DNA of 64,000 bases from Helopsaltes ochotensis (GCA_013400155.1 VXBM01000234.1:116735-180734), one strand, 5' to 3'. Positions 1 through 15,000 are shown, counted from the stretch's first letter. The notes: generated by a model not told the origin, from the sequence alone. Program-made: numbers and translations.

Positions 1-3000
1 TGCCTGCATCCTTTCAAATGGCTGTTTCTTTGCAGCAGCCTTCAGCTTGTGCTGGGTTTAGAGAGGATGCAGAAAAAAGAGGGCAAAGAATTTCAGCAGA
101 CCCAGCTGCAGGTGGCTCAGAACATCCCCATGATAACTGGACTTCTGAGCTCCACCGTGTCCTGCTCTCATGGATATCTAGCAACTTACCATCGCTGGAT
201 TAGGCTACTGAGATTCTTGCATTCAGTGGCAGTAGATCCTGTCAGAGATGCGACATGGCTATCAGCTACCTGGGTCTTCACTAGCTGCTGGAAGGTGTGC
301 TGGTATCTTACCTGCAAGCTGCAGCTCAGCAGCAGAAGAAAGGACCATACCGCCTGCAGAGCCTTAGACAACAAGAGCTGCTTTTTCTCCTTTTCCTGTG
401 ATGGGGTGTGGTGAACAGGAACGGAAAATGGGCATCTGGATGTGAGGGATGTTGGGTAGGAGCAGAATCCACTGCTGCAGGGATTCGCTGATGGGAGGAA
501 GCACTGGGGGGATGTTGGTGCTATTCTGCACTGCTGCTCTGCAGGCTCTTAAATTATTCAGGTAATAACAGCATCTGTATGTGCTTGGTGAGCCCACTGT
601 GCTGAAATGAGGTGAGCAGTATCTGAAACCTTGTAGCATTCAGAAATCTGCTCCAGGAGCAAGTTCTTTCAAGCTGTGCCCTGTCCTCTGTGCTTGGCAC
701 CTGGACCAGGATGTCTGCCCCAGGAGGGCACTGGCTGAATGCAGGGATGAGCCCTGCTGGAGCAAATACTTGCAGGAGGGTGACACAAAGGACAGTGCCT
801 TCATAAAAGTCCTGCATGTGGCAGCCTGGTGGGCTTAGTCTATCCACCATAGGAAACTGCCTGCAGTGCGGTGAAGCTGAGGTACATCAAGCTAGATCTG
901 AGCTCAAAGGAAAGCAGATTTACACAGTGCTAAAATTAGAAGTTTAGTCTGAATTATGCTAATTTGTTTTAATTGTCTAAGTATGTCAAGGTTCTTCAGA
1001 AATATAACTTCTCTGTGGTGGTCTGGAAAGGTACAGCATCACTGGTGATACGATGGAAGGACGGTAGAAATTTCTGGGTTCCCTGGCCTACTTACATCTT
1101 TCTTGCAGTCCTCACCTTGAGATGTCAAAATGCCATGAGGGTAGGTTCTGAAAGCATTAGCTCTGGATTGAATAGACCAGCCTTGTTAAGACCTTCGATG
1201 AGTAGAGGGCTGCTTCCTAGGTGGAGGGAAGTTCCTGACACTTTCTCTCTCTAAGGGCACTTCTCAGCATGATAGTAGCATCTGAAAATTCACATTTTCT
1301 TTCACAGATGATTATGTCATGTTTGGGGCCTCAACTCTGCAAGCAGCAGCAAAAATTCAAGCTCCCTTTCTATTTGCAAACCAGATTTTGCTGACTGGGT
1401 GAAACTTTAAGCCAGAGCCTTACATCTCTGTGTAGGGGCTGCAAGTGTAGGGGACTGTGCGAAATCTATGGCTTCAAAATGTTGCATCCTCAGTGAAAAA
1501 TCTACAGCACAGACAAAGCGGCAGGTATTCACTGAGGTGTCTTGGGAGGCGGAAGGAGAGAACGCAGCAGCAGGAGAGCATTTAGAAAACAGATGAGGTT
1601 TCTATATTTATACAGAGATGAGGAAGGAAGGAGAGAGTCTGTGTGCGCATGTTTGTGCGTGTGTGGCCAGGCCGCTAGGAGGATTCCTGTTTAAGAGAAA
1701 AGGTACTCCAGCAAGACAGCAAGCAGAAGTGAAGGCTATGGTCCGTCACTGTACTGTGGTGACAGGACTTTGCAGGCTTTGTAGGATGCATTTATGTGCA
1801 TGTGTTGGAACTTTTAAATGGGAAATGCAGAGAACAGCACACTGAAACCCTTTGCAGAATATAAACTATGTTTGATTTTTAACCAGTGTGATAGTCTCTG
1901 CAAAGGAATAATAAATATTGTCACCTTCTTACAGTGTCATTTCTCTAGCAAACTAAGGTGTCCAGATACTCTGCAGGAGATGCACTGTATTGAGTCCATT
2001 CATGATGCCATGCTTGGAATCAGGAGCATTATGTCTTTCCCAGGACTTGCTGATTACAACACCAAAGAATAAGATAAATACTATGAGAATGTGCTTTGCT
2101 AGGAGATGCCTGCATGGGATCAGTATTTGTCCTGAAGGCTTTAATTTTTTATGCTTTTTCATTCTTCAGCTCTTTTCCTGGCAGAATCATCTCAGCGCAC
2201 AGTGACAGTAGGTTTGGTCCAAGCAAGAATTGCTCAGTGGAGCATGGCATGGCAGCTCTCTTTACATGCAGCTTGGATGTGCCACTGCACTGATGCATAG
2301 CAATGTGCTTCTGTTAAAGAGCAGCACGATGGTCAGCAGGCTGACCCCCTTTCTGTGAGGACTGGGAAAAAATGCTTCCTGTCAGCCTGCTGCCAAATGG
2401 CTGTGGAGCTGAGATTGCAGTAAGAGGAGCTGCAGTATCGCAGGGCAAAAGTATAAAATATCTATTGTCCACCAGCACTGTATTAGCAAAACTGCTTTTC
2501 AAAACTTGTGAACTCATCCCTGCCAGTGGTGAGATGTGCTTCTTGGACTTGTCAGGGAAGTCCTCCAAGGCCAGCAGTTCAATTAGGCATAGCGAAAACA
2601 CCTTCTCTCCATTCAAAATGTGAGGCAACAGCATTTCCTGTCTCCTGACAGCATTTCACAAGGATCAGCAGCACTTGCCTACAGGGCCTCTCAGCATGTT
2701 GTGTGGCACCACCATCATTTTCAGCACAGTGTTAATGAGGGACATTTATTCTGCATTTCCTGTAAAGCCAGACACTGTGGATAAATTGCAGATATTTGGG
2801 AAGCTGACATCTTTCACTAATTCACTTTGCTTTAAAGTCATGCCTTAGAGCTCAGAAAGCTGTGAAGACACTTGGAGCAGCTGATTGAGAGGCTCTACTC
2901 ACAGCTGCAATAGATGCAACTGCCTCATGAAACTGGGAGATAAGGTTCCTCACTCAGAAGGGGCATTGCATATTGAGAGCTTTAGTCTGAACAGGCTTTT

Positions 3001-6000
3001 TCTCTGCAGAGGTGGTGTGGTTTTTGTCCCTTTTGTTAGGAATAAATGCAGCATTTTGCCAGGAGAAAATGCACCGTAATAAGATATGAACCTGTAGTTT
3101 GCTCTTGACAGTAAAAAGCTATTGCAAAACATTGAGGGGGGAAAAAAGAGACCAGAGAAGAAGCTTCAGAGTTTCCTTTACTGTTCTTTGGAGATTTCGG
3201 GGGGAAAAAACCCAAACAGCACAAATGAAGCACGTAACATGATTTCTGTCCTCTTTCTGGAGCTGCAGCTGCTGCAGTCAGCTCCCCACCCTCAAGCTGT
3301 CTGCTGTTTACTGCCAAGCTTTTCCAGCAGGTTGCTGAGATAATATTAGGCTTTTTTAATGACAAAAAGTGCCTGGAAAATAGATATATCTAATTTTTGC
3401 ATTTACATTAAAAGAGGTATATGACTTGCCAGTGATCTGATTAGGTGGTGCCAAGAAACAACTAAGAATCAAGGAGTCCCTTTAAAGTGCCCAACCATGA
3501 AAACATGGACCTAATTTTGGGTATGTTCTTAAAGCCAGCATGAATAAACATGCATGCAAACATGTTTGGAGGATGTTATGCCTCTGAAGAGGCACTAAGA
3601 GTTGCAATAAAGTAGGAGGACAGAGTAAAATGCTGGAGGTTTCCAGCAGGCCCATGTTCCAAACCATGGTCAGCAGGTAACACAGTAAAGCAGCTGTAAT
3701 AGCACTGGTGCTTTCACATATCTGCCACAGAGGGCATCCTAGCCAAAATGATTTCTCAGCCTCTGCCTGCTGGCAGGTGAAAATGGCTTGTCTTTTCTGT
3801 TGAAAAGAACTTTAAGAAGTCAAAAGAGGAAATAATAGGATTTCTTTACTGTTTAATTCCATTCACAGACAAGCACAGCCTTAGTAGTCCCTGTAAAGCA
3901 GGTACTTAGGCTCCCTCAAGAAGTTAAGAGGAGGAAATCAAAAGATTTATGTTGAACTGCTTTTGTTAGCCTGATACAGAGGCATCCTCTAGAGTTGCTC
4001 TCAAAGATGCTATGATGCTTCTCACAATAAAGTGTTTGTGTGCATGGATTGACTCTTCTGTTCAGCAAAAATCTTTCTTAGGTAACTGCATTCTCCTTCT
4101 TTCAAGCCACTTGTTTCCCCAGCTCCCAGAGCTCTCTGTAGCACCTTTGTAGTCTGCTGAAGGCTGCCTCCTCTTACCCTGTGTATGGGATCACTAGTTT
4201 AGCAAGAGAGCAAAAGAAAACAAGGAAACTTTGCAGCTGTGGAGTAGGCTGAATCTTAAAATAAAAGTGGTGGTAATGACAGAGTGCAGGACACATTCTC
4301 TATGTAGAAGAGGGACTACTCTCTGAAGTAGGAAACTACTTCAGGTTTCTGTGTTTCATATTGTAAAGCAAATTCTGTCAGAAGTCTGGCATAAAAACCC
4401 CTCAGATCAGTCAAATCTTTCTCTCTGCCCCTACACTTCAGAGTTTCTTGGCTTGCAGTGAACCACCCTGACCTGGCAGCTCAATAAGGCAGGTGGATGC
4501 AGAGTCAGTGTCAAGCACTTCCTGGCACTAGCAGCACTGTTTTTTTGCAAATCCTCAGGGAATCATAGTGTTAAGTGCTACAAGTGTGTTAATTTTGTAA
4601 GGTAAGCGATTGTGCAGCCATAAGCTCAGAGGTATCCCTGTCATGCAGGGGATCTCTGTGCGCTCCTGGAGAGAGAATCAGACTACCAGCTCCTCCTGTG
4701 GTTGGCACAATTTGAGTGTCATGTGGAATTACTTCTTCCTCTCTGCTCTGATGCAATGGAAGATGGGGGCTGCGTTGTGCTGCATCTTACTTGGCTCTGC
4801 TGGCTGTCCTGGCTGTTCATCCCTTCCTGGATTCCCTATTGATGGCTCAGGGGCCAGCACTCTCATGGGACACAGCACCCAGCACTGATAAAATGGAATA
4901 CCAGCATTCTGTTTTCTATCATTAAGGGGAAGGGGGATTTTTAAATTAATAACCCAAATTACCCTGTGAAACAACACTTGTCTGATGTTAAATATTAAAC
5001 TCCCTTAAGCGGGTGAGCTGGGGCAGAGAAGCAGCAGTGTGCTGGTAGTGACAGGCTGTGGCAGAAGATGAACTGGTGCCGGACATCATTAATACTTTCT
5101 CCCTGGCGAACCTTCCATCTTCAGGGCAGCCAGGTGCTCTTCCACACAGCTCCCCAGCTTCCAAATGGCATTTTTCACACCTTAAACATTTTGCACGCTT
5201 TGAACAGATCTGAACATCAAAGGCTGGTGGATCCTGGCTCTGGAGTTACCATGGCAACAGCAGCTGAGAGGATTTGGATGTTTCTGGGATAGGATTTTGC
5301 TGCTGGGTGTGTTGGGCAGAGTGGGGCTGCTCTTCTCACATCAGTGCCATTGTGGGCATCATGCTGTGTGAGGGGATGGTCTGCCCCAGCCCAGGACTAC
5401 TGTGATGTAGACCTCTGTGTCTGAACTGCTCACCCCAGCTCCCTCCAGTCTGGAAGAGGAGGAGGGAGTCCTTCCCATGATATGGCACATGTGGAAGTAG
5501 GTCAACTGAATTATACCCTAAGATATGCTCGTTTCTCTCTGGTGGCTCTCAAGGGAGCTGAGCGTTGAGCTCTGCTTCAACCGTTGACACTGTAGGAGCC
5601 CAAAACTGCTTCAGTGAGCCTACCCTTAGCATGTTGGCTTGATGTACCTCTTCTACCCCTCTGCAGCTGCAGATGTGCTGATACAGTGGATTTTCAGGAG
5701 TGAACATAAAGCTGAGCTTTAAACACTGTGAAAATATGATATTGGTCTTTGTGGGTAGTGTGCTACTGCAGCACAGTCGAGGGGCTGCTGTTGGTCCTCT
5801 TTGTGAGTCTGTCAAGCTGCGTCTCCTGGGCAAAATGCCCCATTCTCCTCCTTGTGTACTGTAAAATGGCCCCTGGGAATTCATTGCTGTTCTGTGAACA
5901 TTACTCATTTGGGTGACTCTAGCATCTCCGGCCAATATCTGCTGAGGGGACAGGCACATGTGTGACTTATTTGGACATACACATAGCAGATGTCCTGCAG

Positions 6001-6006
6001 GGGGTG
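1..6006. other. Non-coding upstream stretch, no gene seen
   Basis: Only short chance reading frames are present and none resembles a known protein or shows paired splice sites. Base composition is moderate and there is no obvious repeat family. The one motif that stands out is the palindromic RFX-type X-box at 5,245-5,258, listed separately. The stretch could be intergenic DNA or part of a long ANK1 first intron used by an upstream promoter. Confidence 0.6.
5245..5258. promoter_or_regulatory. Palindromic X-box, candidate RFX site
   Basis: The sequence GTTACCATGGCAAC fits the RFX consensus of two inverted half-sites (GTNRCC and RGYAAC) separated by two bases, with no mismatch. RFX factors bind such sites in ciliary, immune and neuronal genes. 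No exon is visible nearby, so the target, if any, is unknown. Seen in sequence; function inferred. Confidence 0.45.
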
Positions 6007-6096
6007 NNNNNNNNNNNNNNNNNNNNNNNNNNNNNNNNNNNNNNNNNNNNNNNNNNNNNNNNNNNNNNNNNNNNNNNNNNNNNNNNNNNNNNNNNN
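6007..6096. other. Assembly gap (90 N)
   Basis: Ninety undetermined bases. The right flank is a GT-rich run, which suggests the gap hides a simple repeat. Reading frames that cross it have no meaning. Confidence 0.95.
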
Positions 6097-9000
6097 GGGG
6101 CGGTGGCGTGTGTGTGTGCAGATAGGCACTGGAGACGGATGAGTGGTTTGATGAAGGAAAGCAGGTAATTCTGAGCACCCTGCCTATTCCTTGTGCTGTC
6201 ACAGCAATAGATACAAAGTTGTAAATAGCACATAGATACAAACCCTCAGAGTTGTGATCTCAGTGCTGTTGGCAGCTGCATACTAAAGGAGAAAATATTT
6301 TGTCAAACTCCCTGAACTGACAGGGCAAGATCATTTGGGTGCAGGCTGTGGTATTTAGGTATAGTGCAGACCTCAGAGATTGGGTGGCTGAGAATAAAGG
6401 TACACTGAAAGTGTGGGGCAAGATCTGAGTTCTTGCGCTCTGACTTGATGCTCAGGAGCAGAACAGATTTCTTTCCAACAGGAGCAGAGTGCAGCCTGCC
6501 AAGTGGGGACGGTGCACTCATCTTTTCTCACAGGAGGTCAGTCTCTGCTGCCTCCAGGCAAGCACTGCAGCCAAGTGATGGAAGTCTCTTGGTCTTCAGA
6601 TTCCCAAACAGGCATAACATTTAGGCATCTCTCAGTTATCTGTAAACTTGCAGTTACAGCAGGACCAGTGAATCCAACAGGATCAATAGCTGGGGTGGAT
6701 TAACTGCAGCCTGAGAAGAGTCTTGCTACATCTTTCAGATTGGTGCCTGTCTGAATGGAAGCTAAAATCTGCACCACGAGCAGTAATTAAGAAGTGATTT
6801 GCCCTTGGCCCATATTGTGGGCATAATGCCAAATTCTGAGTTGCCAGAACTGGGAATTTTCAGATTCAGATTGAGTTAGGTGATGCTTTTTGCTCTCAGA
6901 ACTGCCTAGTCTCTAAGAGGGTTCAAACAGTGAGTGCTAATCCTGTGGGTGAGATGTGTTCTGGTCGACTGGATAAGACAGCTGGATGCAGAGGTTGCTG
7001 AACAATTTCATCTGTGCAGATATCTTCTTTGTAGCCAGGATAGCACATTACTAAGCTGTAGCATAAACAATAGGACATGAATATTCCTTTCCTTTGGGAG
7101 CTTTGCAGCTCTTTCTTGTCTTCACTCTGAGAATCTGACTTTCTGAGTTTTTATGCTTGAATGAGTATAAATAAGATAAATCAGTGTGATGACATTTTCA
7201 GTTGTGTTGCCTGGCTTGTTCAAATGATGAGCAAAAAGAACACTTGATAAGTTGTGGTAAGATGCCAGAGAGGTACATGCTATGAAGCTGTCTGTCTGCT
7301 CAGTATGTATGTGTGCAGGGAGGGGCAAAAAGGCTGCTGAAATATCTTGATTTGGGCTTAGTCTGCTTCCTCTCTGAGAACTAAATTGTGGTTATACTGG
7401 TAAAAGGCAGCTGTCTCTTGGAGTAAGAGAGCAGTGTGCTTCACCTCCAAAGTCAAGCCTTTGGAGGCAACAGTGCATAGTTCAAGAAACACAAACTTAA
7501 GAAGATCTATTCAATTTGTATTTCTGAATTTCCTTTGGGAATCTCACAGATTAAATAGTTCTGAACTGATAAATGACCATGAAATGGTTTCTTAGATCAA
7601 GGCTATGACAGGAAGAGATTTCCTATTTCTAATAGCTGCTGAGCTTTGCACACCCACTCCATTGGGTTTCTTTTCATTTGTTCTGTGCTTCTGTGTGCCA
7701 GTCTTTAGACTGATTTGGAAGAAGTACCTGTAAATTGGCTTTCCCGTTGTCCCCCCAACAGCAAAGGAGATGGAGAAGCAGCTAGAGAGCAAGGGCTGGG
7801 ATATTTGTGTAGAGCAAATCTTTGTCCCCCTCCCGCCACATCACATTGCACAGCTCCTCCTCGGATGGAAACGTGAAGGGCAGATGTCAGTGTGGACCCC
7901 TCACAGGCTTCCTCCTTGCTCATGGCTGATGATTCCAGCACTTTGGAAGCTGAGCACCAGCGGCACCTATGGACTTCCTGTGAAGTCACAAATCAGCATG
8001 CCAGAAGCCAAACACCACAGGAAAGCAAAGCCTCAGTTGTGTGATGTTCTGAGGGCTGGCTGCTCTGAGCTGCAGCATCTATCTCAGCTCTACAGAGCAT
8101 CCCGATCCACTTATTTATGCCTGCATCATTGCTGCTCTCTCCAAACAGGAGGAAGTGGCCTGACAGCACCACTGTTTTTCTGTGTACCTGCTGTTATCCA
8201 TGGCTGGGCAGCAGTAGCAGAATTGCAAAACATTTAAATTATTCAGCTTCTGTTGTTGACTCAGCTTTAAAACTACATTGATGTTTCCTGAGATGATAGC
8301 TTGCTGACTGGAACCTGGCAGCCTGGCTGATCTTGGGAGCCTCAGCAGGTGACAGGAGCACAAGGAGTGTTTTCCTCTCTCAGGAGAAAGGGGACATGCT
8401 GGAGTAAGGTGAACCCATGTGTAACCATATCGTTGCACCAGGAGGGTACTGCAAGTGCTCAGAGGGGAGCAGCTTCCTTCAGTGGCTGCAGCCCTGGTCT
8501 CATCCTGGCTTCATTGCTCAAGCGGTGAGTTCAGGAGGAGCTGTGCTTCCTTCCTGGGCAAAAGCACCTACAGCTTCCTCAAAATATTAAAGCCCTTTTT
8601 TATGTAATTTACTTTTCTCCAAGGTGATGTGTTTAAGGTTCTCTGCTGCACACATTACGCTCCTCATTCCCTTAAATGAAAGGAAGAACAGCTGAGGACA
8701 GACTAGCAGCAGCCAGCTGCTGCCTGGTTCTGGGCAGTCACTTCTCTGGTTACATGGTGGATACCAAAACCGAGGAAGAAGCCTTGCATTCCTTCACAGC
8801 TACATCATCACACAGCTGAAGAGTCTCCAAAGGTCAGAGGCAGAACTTTGTCTCTTGGAAAATAAAAGGCACCAATGGCAAGTGTTCAGGTAATTACAAT
8901 TAATGCAATTAATGAAGAGACCAGTTTTCTTATAGATGGAGCCTGCACCAGTTTCACAAACAGTCTGGGAAAGAAATGGATTTTAGTGTGTTACATACTC

Positions 9001-12000
9001 AAGGCAAAGTGCTCTGTTCTCCCCCATCTTCAAGGAAGGGAGAAAATACATCTCACAGGATCCCCTTCACTCATATTCCTGCAATCACCTTTACTTCTAG
9101 AGCTATAGGTATGTGACTAATAGTAATATTAATGCTGTGAACTCCATACAGTTGCCTCAAGATCCATCTGCTGCAGCCAGTGACCTGCCAATCCGTGTGT
9201 ATGTCACAAACAGCTGAGGATACCTCAGTGACCTGAGCTCTGAGCTGTGGGGGAGTTGCTGAGGGCTGTTTGCAGGCAAAACTCGAGGTCTTAGTGGGGA
9301 AGCAGAGACTTTGTGGGTTGTCCAGACTTGCCAGGACCATACCTAAAGGTAATATTTCTCCGTCAGAGGAGCTCTGACCTGTCATGCAGACATGTTGTAT
9401 TTAGGAACTTCTCTCATTCCTCATCATGGTAGAAAGGTTCTGCCTCAGTGGTGAGGACCTAGGGCAATTCCATCTTATTGTGTTTGCCACAGCACCATGT
9501 GGTCACCATTCCAGGCTCCACAGTCACCACAGCTGCTTCCTACCCTGCACACAGTCACAGGCCTGCCTTCCTTGCACCCTGCTGCGGCTGTGGGCAAAGG
9601 GTGTGCATAAGGGAGTCCTGTGCCTTAAGGCAAAGGTGAGCTCTGTATTCCTTCCGGCATTGTAGAGGGCTTACCTGTCCCCTCTCCATCCTTGTGGAGG
9701 GTATGAGGCATCACTGGATTGCCGGAAATCTGTAGGACTGAGCCAGTCTGAGACTGGCTAAAAGGTTTGCTGCCCCATGGGTATTGTCCCATGCTTGAGT
9801 TTCCCTGTTCTGGGTTTATGAAAGTCACAAGTGCCAGAGGTTGCACAAAGTAAAGCCAAACCAAATCTCAAAATGGGAGGGGTGAGGAAGGCAATCTCAT
9901 GTGCACTAACGCTGCTTTTCCCTGAGGTGTGCTAGGAGGTAAGCCCAGTTGGATTGTAGAGCACAGGTTAGGACTTTGTCAAGTGTATATACTCTCCTGG
10001 TAGATGCAGGATCAGGACAAAGTTCGCATTATGCTGAGGGAGAAACTTTGAATCCGTTCATGAACTCTGGCTGGTAATGAGCTGTGTCAGTGTGGACTTG
10101 TGTTTGCATTCATGACATGCAGCTATGGAGCTGAGGGAACTGGAAGCAGGATCTGAGGCACTGATAGACACTGGCTCTGTAGGTTCAGAGCAGCAGCACT
10201 TTTTCACTTTTTAGAGCAAACATAGTGTGCCAGCCAGCCGGCAGTTGCAGTGCCCATCCTTTTGGCAACAAACATTTCAGCTCTACCTGAACTGAAGGTG
10301 GAGTCTGTTCCATTTCAAATATCAGAGTGAATCTAGACTGTCAATGAAGTGCTGAATGACTCTGGACAAAGGGAAGGTGTTTTCGCTAGACTGAGGTAAG
10401 GACTCTACTTTGCTCTAATGCTAAACTTGGCCTTTGCACAATTGCTATGTGATGCAAAGCATTTTGCCATCCTGATGTTCTGTTGATCTACTTTTCCTGC
10501 CTCTCAGCTCATATAAGCTTTTCTGGTGGTGGGCTGGGCTGTTTTATAGGAATTCCCTAGAGAGATACAGCTGGCAAAGCAGTTGTTTCTTTCTCAAAGC
10601 TGTGCAAATGTCACAAGCTGTATTTATCTGAATACTGCCCAGGCCTTTCCAGGTGTGATCACCTCATGACTGTGCATTCACTGGTTTGGCCCCAGTGCCT
10701 GGCTGGAAGCATCTTGGGCTTCTTGACCCTGCAACTGGCAAAAAGGGCCAGGTAAATGGTAGCTGGAAATAGAAACCAAGCTGTGTGGCCCCCCTGCAGC
10801 ACCCCGAGTCCATTGCCAGGCTGGCCCCAGTTTAGCAGCTGGAGCCAAGATGGGATAGGCAAAGCACTAGCGAGCGGAATGACTCCTGCCAGCCAGGCGA
10901 TCATTGCTCTGCAGGGTCACCCTAAGCTGGAGCACAAGGAAAGGGTGGGACGGGAGCGGTCTCCAGGAGGTCTGTTCCTTTGGACAATTGGTGTGACTCC
11001 CTTGCGTGTCTTTCAGAGAGGGCATGCACCAACCACTGTGGACCCCTTGCCTTCTTGCTGCAAGCAAGGATCTCCTGAAGGGATGCTGGAGCAGGAGTCT
11101 GCTGTGCAGGTAGAAGGGGGGAAGGGGCGCGTTCATTGTATTGTAGTGGACTCTAGGCCCTACAAAGAGCCTGGAGCTGCTGTCACTAGAACTCATTTGC
11201 CACGTCAGTACCATCTCGGTGTGCTCCATTTGGGACTGTGCCCAGCCAGGGTCTGCAGGGACCTGTAAAAAAACTGAGGTCTTCTGCTCACTGTCTCCAG
11301 CCCAACCTGCTTTGTGTGGCACAGACACAGAGACGTGGTTCTGGCCACAGAGCTGTTTCATTTTGCTTTATATTGCTGAAGTTTCATCTTCCCTCGTACT
11401 ATTTGAAGAGAGGGTTCATGCACATGGGCTCCTCCCTGTTAACAGCTCATACACATGTTTATGAAGTACGGCTCAGACACGACATCCACTAAACACTGTG
11501 CCCAGCCTGGCAACTCTCCCCAGGTTCCTGACGTGGGACAACCCGTAATCTCCAGACTCCAGGCAGGAGCTTCCTTGTTGTGCTGGCTTGCAGTCAGGTG
11601 TGTGAGTGGTGATAGGGTGCAGTCCTGCTGCTGATAAACCTCTTCCAGCCTGCTCATGCTTGGTTTGGCTGCAGCATTCAGCGTAAGTGTGTTGATCAGA
11701 GCTGCAGAACCTGGCTGTTCAGGGTGAGCTGACCTTCTCCTGCAGTGATGACATGCATGCATTACCTGAGGGTGAGTACTTGGGCATGGTCAGGGGTTTG
11801 TTGGGCAGCAAAAGAGGAGAGAAGTCAAGTCAGCAAGTTTGCATGAGGGAGTTTAGGTATATTCTGGCTGGTAATATGATCTTGAGTCCAAAGCTATAGC
11901 CTCTTCTCCCCAAACAGTTGCTGCTAAATGGACTTCAGACTGGCAGGAAGGGTTTGCTGCCCTTCCTGGGTCCCTGGTAACTTGCCTAAGGTCATCCTTG

Positions 12001-15000
12001 GAGCCAGTGACAGTGCCTGGCATTGAAACTTTGGTGCTGTATTTGCTTTGTCCTTCTCACCACTGCTTTACTGGGAGAAGGGAGGTGCCCCAGGTGTTGT
12101 TTTTTTTGCAGTGTTGTGGTGGTAAATGTTGATTCCTGTGTCATCACTTTTCTTGTTTTATCCCTGTAGAGGCCTGGGACAGGTGCAGCACAATGCTGCG
12201 CTAGGTCTGCTGTGGAGCAGGTGGCTGTGCTGCAACGGTTTTGCTCGCAAGATATATTACCAGGCCTGTGCTTCTGGTGCTTTTCTGTCAATGCTTTCTT
12301 CCCTGCATGGCTTCCCGAGGCTGCACCTCAAGCACTGGCCAGGCAAGCCTGGCTTAAGGCTGAAAATCTATGGTAGCCACAGCACAAGAACCCAGCATGC
12401 AGATCCCAGCAGAAAGCCCCCTTCTAAGTGCTTTTGTTCCTGCAGGCAGGCAAAGCAGGTGTGGACTAGTCCTGCTGGAGGAGAGGTAGGGGATGAGTCA
12501 GAATAAATTGCAGAAATCAGGAGCAGTTTATAAGCGTCACTAGGAAAGAAAAGGAAGCTTCTCCACAGGGCACCAGGGCAGACCTTGATGGTATGATCTG
12601 GACTCCAGCACCTCACCTGTGCATGAGGGCACTGACAGAGCCCAGGGCAGGTTGAGGCTGGTCCAGAAGCTGTGTCTTAATCCCAGGCTGACATCAGGCC
12701 ATGTCTCTGATCCCGTCATTGCACTGGCAGCATGCTAGAGCCCTCTCAGCTCCCCAGTGTTTATTGCACAGACCTGCCTGAACCATGTCATGGTCCAAAA
12801 AAGGTAGTGCATCAGGAAAGAAGGAGATAGAAAGCAGTCGCTGTGCTGCTGCGTCTCTCTGCAGCTGTAAATGTTGTTATGTTTTTAGAAGAGGTGTAGT
12901 GCCTGAGCAAAGAGCTCTTATGTATTGTCTTCAGTCACAGTCTATATATTTTTTGATGAGGTAAAAATAGCTTTTCTTTTTTGGGATATGCAGAGAGCAC
13001 AGGCTCCTGCTAACAACAAAGGAGAGTGACAGCTTTCCCCTGGGTGTGCGTGGCCTCAGCTGGCAGGAGCAGTAGCTATGTTAATTCTTTCTTCACTTTG
13101 GTTCTGTGTGAAAGGAAAGGTGTTCAGGTCTTTGGACCAGCCCCTGTTTCACTCTCCACTGCTGCTGGACCCAGCACTGTACTTCAAAGGGAAAGTGATA
13201 GTTTGCAAATGACAGAACGAGATCTTGAACACATTACTTAGAAAATCCATTAGGAAGCAGACAGGCACTGCAGGTTTTCACAGAGCTGTAGGCTGTAGCC
13301 CACAGGGGATCCTTATCAGAAAGATCAGTCTGCTGTGTAGGGGCAGCTCCTTGCTGCCTTGCTCTGTGCAGATTAAGCTGTTTGTGATATCTGCCTTCCT
13401 CACAGTTCTGAACCTGTTCCAGCTGGAGCAGCCAGCAAAGGGGACCCATGAGCGGGGAAGGAAGGAGCCAAATGGCAACACAGATGCCATCTGTATCTGA
13501 AAATGCTCAGCAGGGAATGAGTTAACCTTGACTCTGACCTGTATCACCAGCGACAGTTGAGAACTTACTCTCCTGTTTAAGGGTGCACAAAAATGGGCTT
13601 TCCAAAAGCTCATTACTCATGATTATGTAACGGCGGAGGATTGTGCATGGTAGAGAGGCCAGTCTGATGCTTGCACGGGAAAGCTTGCCTTCTCTTCAGC
13701 ACTGGAAAAATGCTAACTGACAGGTTGCTTCCCTTCCCACAAACCTGCCAGAGGCCTTCCTTCCCTCCTTCTCCTGCTTTGGGATTTCTCCTTTGCCAGT
13801 TGTGCTGAGTTCTTCTCCAGCTGTATCCTTTGCATGGGAACATGAACAGATCTTTCAATTCCTGCATGATCTGATTCACCTGCTGCGAGATGGTTGAGCT
13901 CCCCCTTGCATCCTGCTCTGGGGATCTCTGCTGGTCATATCAGCCATCAGCCTCTGTGGTACATGCTTTGGGGCTGTTGTGAAATCTCCACTAAGCAGAA
14001 AGGAACATGAACAAAGGGTTTACTCAGGCTGGTGCATGAAATGAGAACAAACTCACTTGGCAGATGCCTTCCAGAGATGACTTCTTGTGCCTTGACTCTC
14101 ATCAGTCCTATTAAGATCTGCAGACCTGTGCAAAATCATGTGAGCAGAAGTGAGGATGATGGGAGAATAGGACTTGGGCATATGGATTTATCTATATTGA
14201 ATCATGTGGATAGGGGTGAGAATGATGAAAGGACAGAATTTAAGCATTTGGATTTATCCTTTCATCAGATGAATTTTCCCAATGCTTCAGCTATTTTCTT
14301 TCTTCTGGGTTTGCAGTATCTGCCTGTTCTCTGTGTTCTGCTGGCTGACTGCCTGAGGCTTTGCTACTGTGGCCTCTCTGGAGATGCTGTATTCTGCTGA
14401 ATGCTGCCTTCTACTCAGAAGGCAGAAACCTGCCAGTAGGTTTTGCTTCTACTGCAGGGACCACTGAGAGCATCCAGTTTCTGTTAATACAGATAGGAGA
14501 GAAAGTTCCTGTAAGACAGACAGTATGGCTTCTGTTTCTGTGCATTTTGAGTTGAATCTCCTGATCTTCCCTTATTATCCTGTGGGGACCCTAGGTGTTA
14601 TCCCTACCTGCTCTTAATTTTAGCAGCTCTTTTAGTGTATTTTGAGGACTGACAAATTCTTCACATCTGATGAGAAAGGATTAAAGTTTTCACCTGCAGA
14701 ACCGTGTACTTGATATTTGAATGGTGAAAGGTTCAAATAAGCATTGGCTCCAGAGATATTCCTAGCTTGGAGAGTTACTTAAAAGTAGACCACTGCACTG
14801 ATGTGAGGTTTTGGTGTTTCTGCTGGAAATAATGCCTCAAAGGTGAGGATCATGCCCATTGCTGGACACAAACCCACATGAGCAAGGGAATGTCCAAGCA
14901 AATGGCAAGAGCTCTTGCTCTTAGCTGGTAGCGCTGACTTTAGGTTCCAGGACACTGGCAGTAGTAGCTGTAAGTAACTGGATGACCTCTGAATCATGTG

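Noticed and set aside
5549..6241. 230-codon - strand frame across the first gap
   Set aside because: It exists only because the N run is read as open, and neither flank looks like protein.
7770..8237. 155-codon frame on the + strand in the upstream region
   Set aside because: It begins after an AG with some pyrimidines, but the peptide has no recognisable domain and no partner exons.
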